Below are positions 1 to 8,963 of a stretch of DNA of 64,000 nt, piece after piece (position 1 is the stretch's first letter; each line of letters begins with the position of its first letter). The DNA is from Prosthecochloris ethylica. Lineage in GTDB: Bacteria; Bacteroidota; Chlorobiia; Chlorobiales; Chlorobiaceae. The notes under the pieces are model-generated. The model was not told the origin of the DNA. It did not search any database and saw nothing but the letters and a program-made list of their open reading frames with translations. The DNA lies in the NCBI RefSeq assembly GCF_015234275.1, contig NZ_JADGII010000001.1. The stretch is one strand, 5' to 3'. Both the position numbers and the translations under genes were made by a program.

Positions 1-651
1 GCACTCGAAGCGTGTGGAAAACAGCATAACTCGTCGAGAGATCTCCTCCGGGACATAAAGACCATTCAACGAGCCGGTCTCGAAGTACAGGGAGGGTTCA
101 TTGTCGGCTTCGATACCGATACGCCATCGATCTTCCGGCGCCAGATCGAGTTCATCCAGCAGAGCGGCATCGTGACGGCAATGGTGGGCATGCTGCAGGC
201 CCTGCCCGGCACGGGGCTGTACGAACGGATGAAACAGGAGGGTCGGCTGAGGTGCAGCTCGACGGGAGACAATGCCGACAGCACCACCAATATCGTCCCG
301 AAAATGGACATCGATATCCTGCGACAAGGGTACCGGGATATGATGACCAGCCTCTATTCGCCGGAGAACTACTACCAGCGAATCAAGACCCTGCTGCAGG
401 AATACCGGCCGCCGAAGTTCCGTTCCCGCTTCCGCCCGGACCAGCTCCTTGCCCTTGGCCGATCGATGATCGCCCTGGGCATTGTCGGCAGTGAACGGCT
501 ACACTACTGGAAAATGCTGATATGGACACTGTTCCGTCAGCACCGTTCGCTGTCGCTCGCTATTACGCTCTCGATTTACGGCCATCACTTCCGCAAGGTC
601 TGCCTCCTGCATCTGAACAGGGAGGAAGATCATGCAGCGGAGCAGGCATAA
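1..651 (+). CDS. B12-binding/radical SAM protein, C-terminal part (partial)
   Basis: The frame is open from base 1 to the stop at 649-651, so the N-terminus lies outside the window. The visible part reads as the end of a radical SAM barrel (GGFIVGFDTD, then LQALPGTGLYERM) followed by a helical C-terminal region (YRDMMTSLYSPENYYQR) typical of DUF4070-type B12-dependent radical SAM proteins. This family includes the hopanoid methylase HpnP and, as I recall, the bacteriochlorophyll side-chain methylases BchQ/BchR, so a methyltransferase role on a tetrapyrrole or lipid is possible. The cluster-binding CxxxCxxC and the B12 domain are not visible, so the substrate cannot be assigned. The next gene starts 25 nt downstream in the same direction. 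Confidence 0.75.
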   Translation, partial: ALEACGKQHNSSRDLLRDIKTIQRAGLEVQGGFIVGFDTDTPSIFRRQIEFIQQSGIVTAMVGMLQALPGTGLYERMKQEGRLRCSSTGDNADSTTNIVPKMDIDILRQGYRDMMTSLYSPENYYQRIKTLLQEYRPPKFRSRFRPDQLLALGRSMIALGIVGSERLHYWKMLIWTLFRQHRSLSLAITLSIYGHHFRKVCLLHLNREEDHAAEQA

Positions 652-675
652 CCTCCCAAGCGACAAGAACACCAG

Positions 676-2064
676 ATGATCTCCGATTCATTCCTGTTCC
701 GTTCAGAAGGCGGATTTATCCGACTTCCGATCTGGGGCCATATTCCTCTCAGCGCCCCCCTGAAACAGATTCTCGCTCACCCGGCCTTTCTGCGCCTGAA
801 GGGCATCCGGCAACTGTCATTCGCCCAGCAGGTCTACCCGGGAGCGAACCATACCCGGTTCGAACATTCGATCGGCGTGTACCACCTGATGAAGCTGATC
901 CTGCAACGCATCCACACCAACCCTCTTGCCGGCAGCCTGCAGGAAACCGGTTTTGAGTTTGACGACCAGGCGTGCAGGCTGCTCCTGTCTGCGGCACTGC
1001 TGCATGATATCGGGCACTACCCTCATGCACACGTTCTCGAGGAACAAGCACCGGTCTGGGAAAACGAGCCGGTGTTCGCCTGCCACGAATCCCTTGTCAG
1101 CCGTTTTCTCAGCGAAGAACACGACGGCTTTCCTCCGATTGGCGACATCCTCACCAGGGAGTGGCATGTCGACCCAGACGATGTGACCGGCCTCATTGCG
1201 GGTAGCCGCGGACGTTTCGGCAAACTCATCAGCGGAACGCTCGACCCCGACAAAATGGACTACCTGATGCGTGATGCGCACCACTGCAATATCCCTTACG
1301 GAAGCATCGATATCGAACGCCTGATCGAGTCTTTCGTGCCGGACCCGGAGCGTCAGCGGTTCGCGATCACGGAAAAAGGGATCGCCCCCCTCGAAAGCCT
1401 GCTGTTTGCGAAATACATGATGATGCGCAATGTGTACTGGCACCACACCAGCAGAACGTTTTCGGTCATGCTGAGAAGATTTCTCCAGGATATGCTGGAC
1501 AGTGGCATGACCAGCCCGCAACAGCTCAGACATCTTTTTTACGGCAGCTCCGACGACCGGGTTCTCTACGATCTCGAGCACCGGATGCCTGCCGCGACAC
1601 ACGCGTCCGGCTCTCTCCTGCAACTGATCCTGCAGCGAAGAATCTACAAACGCGCACTCACCGCAATACCCTACGCAAACGGCGCATCGCAGCCGGTTGA
1701 CTGGATGTTTGCACACACGGCCGCGCACCGGCAGCGCAAAGAGAAAGAATACGAACTCTGCCGGTTCATCGCATCGAAAACCGGACGCGCTCTCGAAGGG
1801 CACGAAATCCTACTGGACCCTCCGTCGCACAAGGATGTATTCGATTATGACGACCTGAAGGACCTGCGTGTCTACCAGGGCGGGACCGGCGCCTATGTCA
1901 GCTTCGACGAACTGGGAGAATCAGCCTTTCGTCCGGATTTCATTCTGGCATTCGAACGCTGCACGAAAAAATTCCGCATCATCTGCCGTGAAGACCTGGT
2001 CGAAGACGTGCAGAAGCACGAACACGAGATCATGGAGATCCTTGAAGTCCGGAAGGAAGCATAA
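676..2064 (+). CDS. HD-domain phosphohydrolase (dGTPase-like/YdhJ-type)
   Basis: This 462-aa protein carries an HD metal-binding signature: an N-terminal NHTRFEHSIGVYHL segment supplies the first histidine, and LLHDIGHYPHAH about 60 residues later supplies the HD pair. A further SGTLDPDKMDYLMRDAHH segment completes the pattern seen in deoxynucleotide triphosphohydrolase-like and YdhJ-like proteins. The family hydrolyses phosphoester bonds in nucleotides; the exact substrate here is unknown. It is soluble, with no signal peptide or membrane segment. It follows the radical SAM gene by 25 nt and may be cotranscribed with it. Confidence 0.8.
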   Translation: MISDSFLFRSEGGFIRLPIWGHIPLSAPLKQILAHPAFLRLKGIRQLSFAQQVYPGANHTRFEHSIGVYHLMKLILQRIHTNPLAGSLQETGFEFDDQACRLLLSAALLHDIGHYPHAHVLEEQAPVWENEPVFACHESLVSRFLSEEHDGFPPIGDILTREWHVDPDDVTGLIAGSRGRFGKLISGTLDPDKMDYLMRDAHHCNIPYGSIDIERLIESFVPDPERQRFAITEKGIAPLESLLFAKYMMMRNVYWHHTSRTFSVMLRRFLQDMLDSGMTSPQQLRHLFYGSSDDRVLYDLEHRMPAATHASGSLLQLILQRRIYKRALTAIPYANGASQPVDWMFAHTAAHRQRKEKEYELCRFIASKTGRALEGHEILLDPPSHKDVFDYDDLKDLRVYQGGTGAYVSFDELGESAFRPDFILAFERCTKKFRIICREDLVEDVQKHEHEIMEILEVRKEA

Positions 2065-2122
2065 TTTTTCTTAACTTGCAGTATTACAATACATAACACC
2101 CAAACACAAAGGACCATACACA

Positions 2123-2470
2123 ATGGAACACCAGGACAACTACTATAAAGGGCTCTTTTACGGGGCTCTGCTTGGAGCCGCGGCAGGGACTGTTATGGGG
2201 CTGCTGTTCGCTCCGCAGAAAGGGCGCGAAACACAGCAGATCATATCCGGCAAATTCCGTCACGCACTCGGGCGGGCAAGTGACAGGGCGTCCGAGTTCT
2301 ACGATGAAGCTGAAGAGGGCAACAGCCTCACGAACGAAGCCCTCGAACGTTCGAACGAGATTATTGAAAACGCCAAAGACGAAGCACGCAAAATTCTTGC
2401 CGACGCCAACTCTATCCTGCGGGAAATCAAGACACACGCCAAAGGAACCACAAAACCTGAGGAGAACTGA
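2123..2470 (+). CDS. YtxH-like small membrane-associated protein
   Basis: This is a 115-aa protein. Residues about 8-31 form a glycine/alanine-rich hydrophobic segment (LFYGALLGAAAGTVMGLLFA) ending in APQKGRE, the hallmark of YtxH-domain proteins. The rest is a charged, probably coiled-coil helix (ERSNEIIENAKDEARKI). Such proteins are often stress-linked but have no defined biochemistry. It lies 58 nt after the HD gene and 6 nt before the hydrolase. Confidence 0.75.
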   Translation: MEHQDNYYKGLFYGALLGAAAGTVMGLLFAPQKGRETQQIISGKFRHALGRASDRASEFYDEAEEGNSLTNEALERSNEIIENAKDEARKILADANSILREIKTHAKGTTKPEEN

Positions 2471-2476
2471 ACAGCT

Positions 2477-3277
2477 ATGCTGACCTATACCGGAGTACAT
2501 CTTGACAATATCGCCAGGGATGGCCATGCCGTGCTTCTCCTGCACGCATTTCCGCTCTCTTCAGCCATGTGGGTCGAACAGCTGGGCGCACTGTTCCGCT
2601 ACCATGTTCCTACACTCGCACCGAATGTGTACGGGGTGGAAGGCTCCGACCCCCACCACCCATGGACGTTCAGGGAGTATATCGGGGAAGTGGTCGCGCT
2701 TCTCGAAGAACTCGGCATCGGCAAGGTAACCGTTGCCGGGCTGTCGATGGGGGGGTACCAGGCATTTGAGCTCTATCGCCAGGCTCCGGATAAAATCCGT
2801 TCCATGGTCCTCTGCGACACCCGCTCGGAAGCCGATACCCCGGAGGCACTCGAGAACCGCTGGGCGTTTATTGAAGCGGTCACGGCGAACGGCCCGGAAG
2901 AAGCTGTCGAAGCAATGCTGCCGAAGGTATTCGCCCTGCCGCCAGAAGAGTCTTCACCGGTCATGGTTGAAACGTTCAGCAGCATTGTCATGCATCAGTC
3001 GGGAGAGGCTATCGCTGCCGCGATGAGAGCGATCGCCGAACGCCCGGACTCGACCGGCATGCTTGCAGACATCTCATGCCCGGTCACTCTGATCACCGGA
3101 AAAGAGGACCGGCTGACACCGCCGGAGCTTGCCCGCTCCATGCAGAGAAAAATAGCAGGATCGGAGCTTCACCTGATCGACAATGCCGGACATCTGTCAA
3201 ACATGGAGCAGCCCAGGGCGTTCAACGAACTGCTTTTGGGCCACCTGGAGGCAACCGGATCTCTTCCTGAAGCCTGA
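2477..3277 (+). CDS. Alpha/beta-fold hydrolase
   Basis: This is a 266-aa single-domain hydrolase. The strand-turn HAFPLSSAMW supplies the oxyanion region and GLSMGGYQAF is the nucleophile elbow (GxSxGG, Ser nucleophile). ITGKEDRLTP gives the acidic residue and NAGHLSNMEQP the catalytic histidine. It has no signal peptide, so it is probably cytoplasmic. The family covers esterases, lactonases and C-C hydrolases; the substrate cannot be told. It starts 6 nt after the YtxH-like gene, suggesting an operon. Its stop codon lies in the left arm of a hairpin shared with the convergent aroA. Confidence 0.8.
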   Translation: MLTYTGVHLDNIARDGHAVLLLHAFPLSSAMWVEQLGALFRYHVPTLAPNVYGVEGSDPHHPWTFREYIGEVVALLEELGIGKVTVAGLSMGGYQAFELYRQAPDKIRSMVLCDTRSEADTPEALENRWAFIEAVTANGPEEAVEAMLPKVFALPPEESSPVMVETFSSIVMHQSGEAIAAAMRAIAERPDSTGMLADISCPVTLITGKEDRLTPPELARSMQRKIAGSELHLIDNAGHLSNMEQPRAFNELLLGHLEATGSLPEA

Positions 3278-3299
3278 GCCGCCTCCAGGACTCAGGCTT
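3270..3299. terminator. Bidirectional hairpin spanning two convergent stop codons
   Basis: The 9-bp arms AAGCCTGAG (3270-3278) and CTCAGGCTT (3291-3299) flank a 12-nt loop. The hydrolase stop (3275-3277) is in one arm and the aroA stop (3292-3294 on the other strand) is in the other. It works sterically as a terminator for both genes, although the T-tract is short. Confidence 0.55.
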
Positions 3300-4596
3300 T
3301 CAGTTCCTCGAGAATATCGAAGAAGTTCGGGAACGAGACCCCGATGATTTCGCGATCGGAAATATCGAGTTCTGCTTCCAGAGCCCTGTCCGCCACGGCA
3401 AAACTCATGGCAATACGGTGATCGTGAAACGTTTCGATGTTCACCTTTCCTGATACCTCGAGTTCCCGGCCCTTCACCCTGAAGCCGTCCGGGTATTCCT
3501 CGCACAGGAACCCGAGCCGCTCGAGGTTCGATACCACCGCGGAGATACGGTCGCTTTCCTTGGTGCGCAATTCCCCGGCCTCTTCGAGATCGAAGCTGCC
3601 GGTTGCACAGGCAGACAGCACCGCAAGCATGGGAATTTCATCGATAATGTTGGCAACCACTGCCTTGTCGGTAATCCGGAGCGGCTCGAGTGACGCTGTA
3701 TGGGTGACGACGATGTCGCCGATTGTCTCTCCGCCGATTTCACGAACATTCTCGAGAACGATATTCGCCCCGGCCTCCAGCAGCAGATCGATGTAGCCGG
3801 CCCTCGTAGGGTTCAGGCAGACATCCCGGAGAAGGATCTCCGAACCGGGAACCAGAAGAGCGAGAGCGATCAGGAAACATGCTGCGGAAGGATCTGCCGG
3901 AATGTGGAACGGGCGAGCCTCCAGAGGCCGGCGCCCGGAAATCACCACCGCACGCCGTCCGTCGGCAAGCTCTTCGACAGGAAGCCCGAGCATCAGTTCG
4001 GTATGGTTCCGTGACGGAAGGGACTCGATAACACGGCTCTCGCCATCTGCATGAAGCGCGGCGAAAGCCACCAGCGACTTCACCTGTGCGGAAGGAACGG
4101 GCAGCTCGTAGATCAGGGGGCGAAGATCACGGGTCCCCCGGATTTCTACGGGAGCGGTCCCGCTCTCCGACAGTGACACCCCCGCCCCCATCAGGCGCAG
4201 TGGATCAGCGACCCGTTTCATGGGGCGTTTCATCAGAGACACATCCCCGACCAGGGTCGAATCAAACGGCTGGCCGGCAAGAATGCCGGCGAACATTCTC
4301 ATGGTACTTCCGGAATTGTTGCACATCAGGGGGGTTTCCGGTCGCGAAAAGCTCCACAATCCCTGCGACTCGATGACAACACGTCGCACGCTCCCTGAGC
4401 GTTCCGACGGGGTCACTTCCTGGGTCAGGGTGATGCCGCATGCCTGGAGAACCTCGAGCGTCGACTGGTTATCGAAGCCTCCGGAAAAGTTCGTGATTTC
4501 CGTCACCCCGCTGGCAAGGGCACCGATAAGCGCCGCGCGATGGGAAATCGATTTGTCAGGTGGTAATGTCGATACCTCTCCTTTATATACTGCCAT
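3292..4596 (-). CDS. aroA: 3-phosphoshikimate 1-carboxyvinyltransferase (EPSP synthase)
   Basis: It catalyses the sixth step of the shikimate pathway, transferring enolpyruvyl from PEP to shikimate-3-phosphate. Diagnostic motifs are PPDKSISHRAALIGAL near the N-terminus (substrate-binding Lys/Ser/Arg), LCNNSGSTMRMFAG, the DVSLMKRPMKR segment and, near the C-terminus, ELRTKESDRI and DHRIAMSFA. I chose the ATG at 4596 (MAVYKGEVSTLPPDKS, 434 aa), which has GAAGAG just upstream and gives a normal N-terminus. An in-frame TTG at 4629 would add 11 non-conserved residues. It stands alone between the rpsU terminator and the convergent hydrolase. Confidence 0.95.
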   Translation of the reverse strand: MAVYKGEVSTLPPDKSISHRAALIGALASGVTEITNFSGGFDNQSTLEVLQACGITLTQEVTPSERSGSVRRVVIESQGLWSFSRPETPLMCNNSGSTMRMFAGILAGQPFDSTLVGDVSLMKRPMKRVADPLRLMGAGVSLSESGTAPVEIRGTRDLRPLIYELPVPSAQVKSLVAFAALHADGESRVIESLPSRNHTELMLGLPVEELADGRRAVVISGRRPLEARPFHIPADPSAACFLIALALLVPGSEILLRDVCLNPTRAGYIDLLLEAGANIVLENVREIGGETIGDIVVTHTASLEPLRITDKAVVANIIDEIPMLAVLSACATGSFDLEEAGELRTKESDRISAVVSNLERLGFLCEEYPDGFRVKGRELEVSGKVNIETFHDHRIAMSFAVADRALEAELDISDREIIGVSFPNFFDILEELKA

Positions 4597-4631
4597 GTGA
4601 CTCTTCGTTAATGATGATGAACATCTCAAGA

Positions 4632-4664
4632 TAAAAAAAGCAGCCCCTTTTTGCGGGAGGCTGC
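4632..4664 (-). terminator. Rho-independent terminator of rpsU
   Basis: On the minus strand, GCAGCC (4664-4659) and GGCTGC (4645-4640) form a stem, followed by seven T residues (4639-4633). It separates rpsU from aroA downstream. Confidence 0.8.
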
Positions 4665-4691
4665 CTCTGGATGATCTCTGTTCGAGCCCGA

Positions 4692-4889
4692 TCAGGAGTT
4701 GCGCTCTTCGTTCGCCCTCTGGGCACGGCGCTTGCTCCTGGAACGTTTCAGCCTGTTGTCGACTGACGGCTTGACAAAGTACGCTTTCTTGCGGTACTCC
4801 TTGAGCACACCCGCACGCTCGTACTTTTTCTTGAAACGCTTGAGCATCTTGTCGATCGATTCATTATCGTTTATCTGTACGCTTACCAA
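4692..4889 (-). CDS. rpsU: 30S ribosomal protein S21
   Basis: This 65-aa, strongly basic protein has the S21 pattern: VSVQINDNESIDKMLKRFKK, then EYRKKAYFVKPS and an Arg/Lys-rich tail (KRSRSKRRAQR). It binds the small subunit near the anti-Shine-Dalgarno helix. The start is a TTG at 4889, supported by a strong AAGGGGGTG ribosome-binding site just upstream and the expected N-terminus; no better ATG exists. It is followed by a clear terminator and lies 25 nt after a Cys-motif hypothetical protein on the same strand. Confidence 0.93.
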   Translation of the reverse strand: MVSVQINDNESIDKMLKRFKKKYERAGVLKEYRKKAYFVKPSVDNRLKRSRSKRRAQRANEERNS

Positions 4890-4914
4890 CTGTATTCACC
4901 CCCTTCAGGTTATC

Positions 4915-5574
4915 TCAACGTTTTAACTTCATTTTCAAAAGATTACCAAGCGAATCGGCCCCGGAATCGTTCCCCTGGTTTGACTGTACATTTTCAAGCA
5001 GCTGCTTGCGACCGCTTTTGAGAAATTCGACAATAATCACGTGCGCCCCGCTGCCGGTGGCATTCTTCTCTCTGACCACCCCCACTTCATCGAGGGCCTT
5101 GTGATAGAGCGCATCGCCCTGGGCATAAATTCCGTGCGGTGTATAGAGCTGACAATCTGACGGCCTGAGCTCTTCGAGGTTCAGCTCCCTGTCGATCTGG
5201 ATCTGCCACTCCTCGAGAAGATAGACCTGGTGACAGCTTGCACACCGTATCCAGTAGCGGTTCTCGACAGCGGCCTGCCCTTCGCCCCCACGTTCAGGGG
5301 ATTGCGCCTCACCCTTCCCTGACGGCTTCCCGGTCAGATCATCGGCTTCACGCGGCTTGTCGCTGGGTTTCCACTCTCCGACAAACACTTTTTCTGTAAT
5401 CTCTTCACATCCCTCACAGAACCCGGCCTTGATCTTGCTTTCAAGAATATACTGCCGTTTTCGTGACCGGGTAGCGGCAGCCTTCACCACGTCAGGTTCA
5501 GCGGCACGTTCACCGGACCTGCCGGAAGATTTTTTCTTGAGTGTTTTCCTTTCAGCAACCATACTGCATGTCAT
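4915..5574 (-). CDS. Hypothetical protein with paired CxxC motifs
   Basis: I do not recognise a named family. The product (219 aa from ATG 5574) has a basic N-terminus and a C-E-G-C pair (KIKAGFCEGCEEITEKVFVGEW). A low-complexity linker rich in Lys, Asp and Pro follows, then IRCASCHQVYLLEEW with a second CxxC, so it probably binds zinc through four cysteines. The C-terminal half (HVIIVEFLKSGRKQLLENV) looks folded. It sits directly upstream of rpsU. The start is uncertain: ATG 5574, ATG 5562 and a TTG at 5622 are all possible. A GGGAGG/CCTCCC hairpin lies at 5624-5640 next to the TTG. Confidence 0.55.
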   Translation of the reverse strand: MTCSMVAERKTLKKKSSGRSGERAAEPDVVKAAATRSRKRQYILESKIKAGFCEGCEEITEKVFVGEWKPSDKPREADDLTGKPSGKGEAQSPERGGEGQAAVENRYWIRCASCHQVYLLEEWQIQIDRELNLEELRPSDCQLYTPHGIYAQGDALYHKALDEVGVVREKNATGSGAHVIIVEFLKSGRKQLLENVQSNQGNDSGADSLGNLLKMKLKR

Positions 5575-5719
5575 CGTTTGTTTGCACGAGGGAACCGCCC
5601 TTTTTTCCGGGTGAGCAGCCAACGGGAGGATATACCTCCCCCATCCTGACAGCGCTCTTCAGGACTGCTTAAATACATAAATCCCGCTAAAAAAACAACC
5701 GTATTCAGCAACAGAAGAT

Positions 5720-7093
5720 CTACTTATGCGTCAGTGCCTCGATAAGATCTGATTTGGTCAGCAGTTGCAATCTGCCATCCGACAGAGTGATCAGCACGCC
5801 CGAGGCATTTTCCTGCAGCTTTTCAGAGAGTTCGGAAATGGTCGCGGATGGCTGGCACACGGGAAACGGCTGTTCCATGTACCCGACGACCTTCGAATTC
5901 ATCGCCTCGTCGTTTTCGATCAGGATCGACAGGATCTTGTTTTCACTGACACTGCCGATCGGCGTTCCGTACGAAACCACCGGAAGCTGGGAAACATCAT
6001 GCTGACGCATCATCTCGAACACCTCCGAAAGGGTGTTTTCGGGCATGGCGGCAATCAGGTCCCTGCGGGTTTTATAGCCCAGGATATCCTCCGCCGTGAT
6101 CTCGTCTTTCTGGGATGCCGCTTTACGGAAAAACCCTTTCTGCTTCATCCACTCGTCGTTGTACATCTTGCTGAGATAGTAGCCGCCGGAATCTGTCATG
6201 AGCACGACAATGCGTGCCGATGCGTCGAGATGGACAGCGGCCCGGAGAGCGGCGAACATCGCCGCGCCGGATGCCCCGCCGGCAAACACCGCTTCGGATC
6301 GCAGGAGATCGCGACTGCAGTTGAATGCCTCCTGGTCGGAAACCTGAACGATGTCGTCCACCAGGGAGGCATCCCAGAAACCTGACGGCCATAATCCCCC
6401 GATTTCTTCGAGTTCGAAAACTCCTGCCTGCGACACGGCACCGCTCTGCAGAAGGCCACGGTACACAGAACCCTCAGGCTCCACTCCGATAATTCTGATG
6501 TCGGGATTCTTCTGTTTCAGCATCCGTGCAAGCCCGGTAATCATGGCCCCCGATGTTACCGGAACGAACAGATGCGTCACCTCTCCATCACTCTGCTCCC
6601 AGATCTCCGGACCGGTCACCTCCTCATGCACCTGGCGGCTGAGGCTGTTTTCGTACATGTTGGTGAAATACGCGTTCTGGAGGTTGCCGACCAGGCTTTC
6701 AGCGACATTCACGCAGTTCCTTGGCTCCCCCGGCAGTGCGTCTGACGGGGTCATCACGACTTCGGCGCCCAGAGCCTTGAGCATCTGGTGTTTTTCGCGT
6801 GAAATCCTGTCGGGTACGACAAGCAGAATCTTGTACCCCCGAGGCACCCCGGCCATGGCAAGTGCGATTCCGCTGCTGCCGTAACTCCAGTCTACCAGCG
6901 TCATCCCCGGAGTAATGCTCTTATCGGCCTCTGCACGGTCAATGATCGCTGTTGCAACAGGCCAGTAATGGGTTCCTGACGGATTGAGATACTCGAGCCT
7001 GGCGAACACGGCAGGCTGTACATGGCCTGCAACCCTGCTGAGTTCCACCATCGGCGATAGCGTCTCCATCGAAAAAATATTCTGCTGGCCCAT
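5720..7093 (-). CDS. Cystathionine beta-synthase-like protein lacking the PLP lysine
   Basis: This 457-aa protein has the full CBS architecture: a PLP-fold domain (about 1-320) and two C-terminal CBS (Bateman) repeats (about 330-457, including HDVSQLPVV). The sequence LEYLNPSGTHYWPVATAI aligns with the family's NPGGSVKDR signature, but Tyr43 stands where the Schiff-base lysine should be. The Asn-containing TSGNTG loop is SYGSSG, and the glycine phosphate loop is altered to PVTSGAMITG. Downstream helices (ISREKHQMLKALGAEVV) and GGASGAAM still match the family. It is therefore likely a catalytically dead or repurposed paralogue, perhaps regulatory through its CBS domains. The frame is intact, so it is not an ordinary pseudogene. 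Confidence 0.8.
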   Translation of the reverse strand: MGQQNIFSMETLSPMVELSRVAGHVQPAVFARLEYLNPSGTHYWPVATAIIDRAEADKSITPGMTLVDWSYGSSGIALAMAGVPRGYKILLVVPDRISREKHQMLKALGAEVVMTPSDALPGEPRNCVNVAESLVGNLQNAYFTNMYENSLSRQVHEEVTGPEIWEQSDGEVTHLFVPVTSGAMITGLARMLKQKNPDIRIIGVEPEGSVYRGLLQSGAVSQAGVFELEEIGGLWPSGFWDASLVDDIVQVSDQEAFNCSRDLLRSEAVFAGGASGAAMFAALRAAVHLDASARIVVLMTDSGGYYLSKMYNDEWMKQKGFFRKAASQKDEITAEDILGYKTRRDLIAAMPENTLSEVFEMMRQHDVSQLPVVSYGTPIGSVSENKILSILIENDEAMNSKVVGYMEQPFPVCQPSATISELSEKLQENASGVLITLSDGRLQLLTKSDLIEALTHK

Positions 7094-7296
7094 ACTCTTC
7101 CTGTCCAGTGGATGATGAGAAATAAACTATTGTGTCAGTAATGTAATACCTGAACAGATCGTTTCAAATTCACAACGTCCCCCTGCGAGCGCTGCGCGGG
7201 AAGCGTCGAGACTTGACAAGCACGGTTAAAATCTGTTCTTTAAAATACAAACGGTCATTCGTGTGACCGGTCAGCCGCAAACCCTGGACGAAACCA

Positions 7297-8457
7297 TTGA
7301 GTACAGCACAACAATCGATGAACAACCGGCCCCCGTCCGCTCCTGAAGAACCGCTCACCGAAGCCCTGATTTCGCTGGGCAACCTGTCCGGCAACGTTCG
7401 CTACGCCAGAAAGCGCGCGGGAGAAACGTGCCGCATCATGGGGGTGGTAAAAGCTGATGCGTACGGTCACGGAGCACAGGCTGTCGCCCGACACCTCGAA
7501 ACCTGCGGCATCCATGATTTCGGAGTCGCCAACGTTCAGGAGGCAATGGAGTTACGCCGCTCACAGGCCGTCAGCGACCGATCAGGCATTCTTGCGTTCT
7601 GTACGCCCCCTCCGTCACATCTTGTGCACTATACGCAATACGATACGGAACTGACGATTGCCGACAACGGCCAGCTGCATGCCGCTTCCGCCAGGGCATC
7701 GGCATATCAAAAACCCCTCACGGTCCACGTCAAGGTGGATACGGGAATGGGCAGGCTCGGCCTGTCGTGCAGAGAAGCGATGGACGTCCTTCTGGCTGCC
7801 GAACAGGACCCGTGGATCCACCTGAAGGGAGTCTATACCCATTTCGCCCAGAGTACGGTTGACGACGGGTTCACCAGGAGGCAGCTGCAGGAATTTCTGC
7901 AGCTCTGTTCGGAATTCGAGCACCGGACGGGCAGAAAGATCATCCGGCACGCGGCAAACAGCGGGGCACTCCTCTGCATGCCGGAATCAAGGCTTGACAT
8001 GGTACGCCCGGGCATCATGCTCTACGGTTACGCTCCTGAACGGCGTATCGGCCCGCTCCCAGAGCTCAGACCGGTTATGCAGCTGCAATCACGCGTCATA
8101 TTCATCAAGAACGTCCGTAGCGGTACGCCGATCAGCTACAACCGCTCCTGGGTCGCTCCGACGGACTGCCGCATCGCGACCGTAGCAGCAGGATACGCCG
8201 ACGGATATCACCGGCTGCTGTCGAACCGCGCCATGGTGACAATCAGCGGGCGCCGTTACCCGCAGGCCGGCAATGTCACGATGGACCAGCTGATGGTGAA
8301 CCTCGGGACCGAAACCGGGATCAGGGAGGGTGAGCGCGTCACCCTGTTCGGCTGGGACGGGCCGACCGCGGCGGACCTTGCCGATCTCTGCGGCACGATC
8401 AGCTACGAACTGCTGTGCTCGGTGTCTGCACGGGTCAAACGGACCATTGTGGAATGA
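7297..8457 (+). CDS. alr: Alanine racemase
   Basis: This PLP enzyme interconverts L- and D-alanine for peptidoglycan. The PLP lysine is in VVKADAYGHG (about residue 52). Other family marks are VHVKVDTGMGRLG, RHAANSGALL, DMVRPGIMLYGYAP and the catalytic tyrosine region SYNRSW followed by AAGYADGYHR. The length (386 aa) is normal. The start is either TTG 7297 or ATG 7318; neither has a strong ribosome-binding site. The stop overlaps the next start (ATGA at 8454-8457), so it is translationally coupled with the HhH protein gene. Confidence 0.92.
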   Translation: MSTAQQSMNNRPPSAPEEPLTEALISLGNLSGNVRYARKRAGETCRIMGVVKADAYGHGAQAVARHLETCGIHDFGVANVQEAMELRRSQAVSDRSGILAFCTPPPSHLVHYTQYDTELTIADNGQLHAASARASAYQKPLTVHVKVDTGMGRLGLSCREAMDVLLAAEQDPWIHLKGVYTHFAQSTVDDGFTRRQLQEFLQLCSEFEHRTGRKIIRHAANSGALLCMPESRLDMVRPGIMLYGYAPERRIGPLPELRPVMQLQSRVIFIKNVRSGTPISYNRSWVAPTDCRIATVAAGYADGYHRLLSNRAMVTISGRRYPQAGNVTMDQLMVNLGTETGIREGERVTLFGWDGPTAADLADLCGTISYELLCSVSARVKRTIVE

Positions 8458-8963
8458 ACCTTTTCGATAAACTGGCCATACGACTGAGCGTCACCAGAAT
8501 GGAAATGCTGGTCATCAGCGGCCTGCTGGCAGGGTTGCTCACGGGCATCGTTCTTGACGTTTTCCATAACGGGGCCGTGCCGGCAGACACGTTCACCACC
8601 GGCGACAACCAGAAACCGATCAGCGATGCACGGGTCGACAGCCTCCTGCGCGAAGCTGCGCTGCTGCACACCGCTGCTCCCCGCAAGTCGACACAGCAGG
8701 ACGGCACCGCTCGAACACAGAACTCACCCACAGAAGCCGAGGCAACCGCATCAGCAGAGCCGACCGGGACCATCGTGTTTTCCTCCGCGAGCCCGGAAGA
8801 ACTTTCGACAATTCCCGGAATCGGCAAGGTCATGGCGGAGCGGCTGATCGAATTCAGGCAATCCCGCCATGGAAATATTGCGGGATTTGAAGATCTTTTA
8901 GAAGTCAAAGGCATCGGCCGCAAACGGCTCGAGACTCTTCAACAGCATCTTATTCTGGAATAA
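8454..8963 (+). CDS. Membrane-anchored helix-hairpin-helix protein (ComEA-like)
   Basis: The protein is 169 aa from the ATG that overlaps the alr stop. One transmembrane segment (MLVISGLLAGLLTGIVLDVF, about 16-35) is followed by a Pro/Ala/Thr linker. The C-terminus carries two HhH motifs (STIPGIGKVMAERLIEFR and LLEVKGIGRKRLETL). This matches ComEA-type proteins that bind double-stranded DNA outside the inner membrane, as in DNA uptake; smaller HhH proteins of other function exist. The next gene starts directly after its stop (TAA then ATG). Confidence 0.8.
   Translation: MNLFDKLAIRLSVTRMEMLVISGLLAGLLTGIVLDVFHNGAVPADTFTTGDNQKPISDARVDSLLREAALLHTAAPRKSTQQDGTARTQNSPTEAEATASAEPTGTIVFSSASPEELSTIPGIGKVMAERLIEFRQSRHGNIAGFEDLLEVKGIGRKRLETLQQHLILE

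Noticed and set aside
817..1803. Antisense gene opposite the HD phosphohydrolase
   Set aside because: It is a side effect of GC-rich third positions; the sense frame carries HD motifs throughout.
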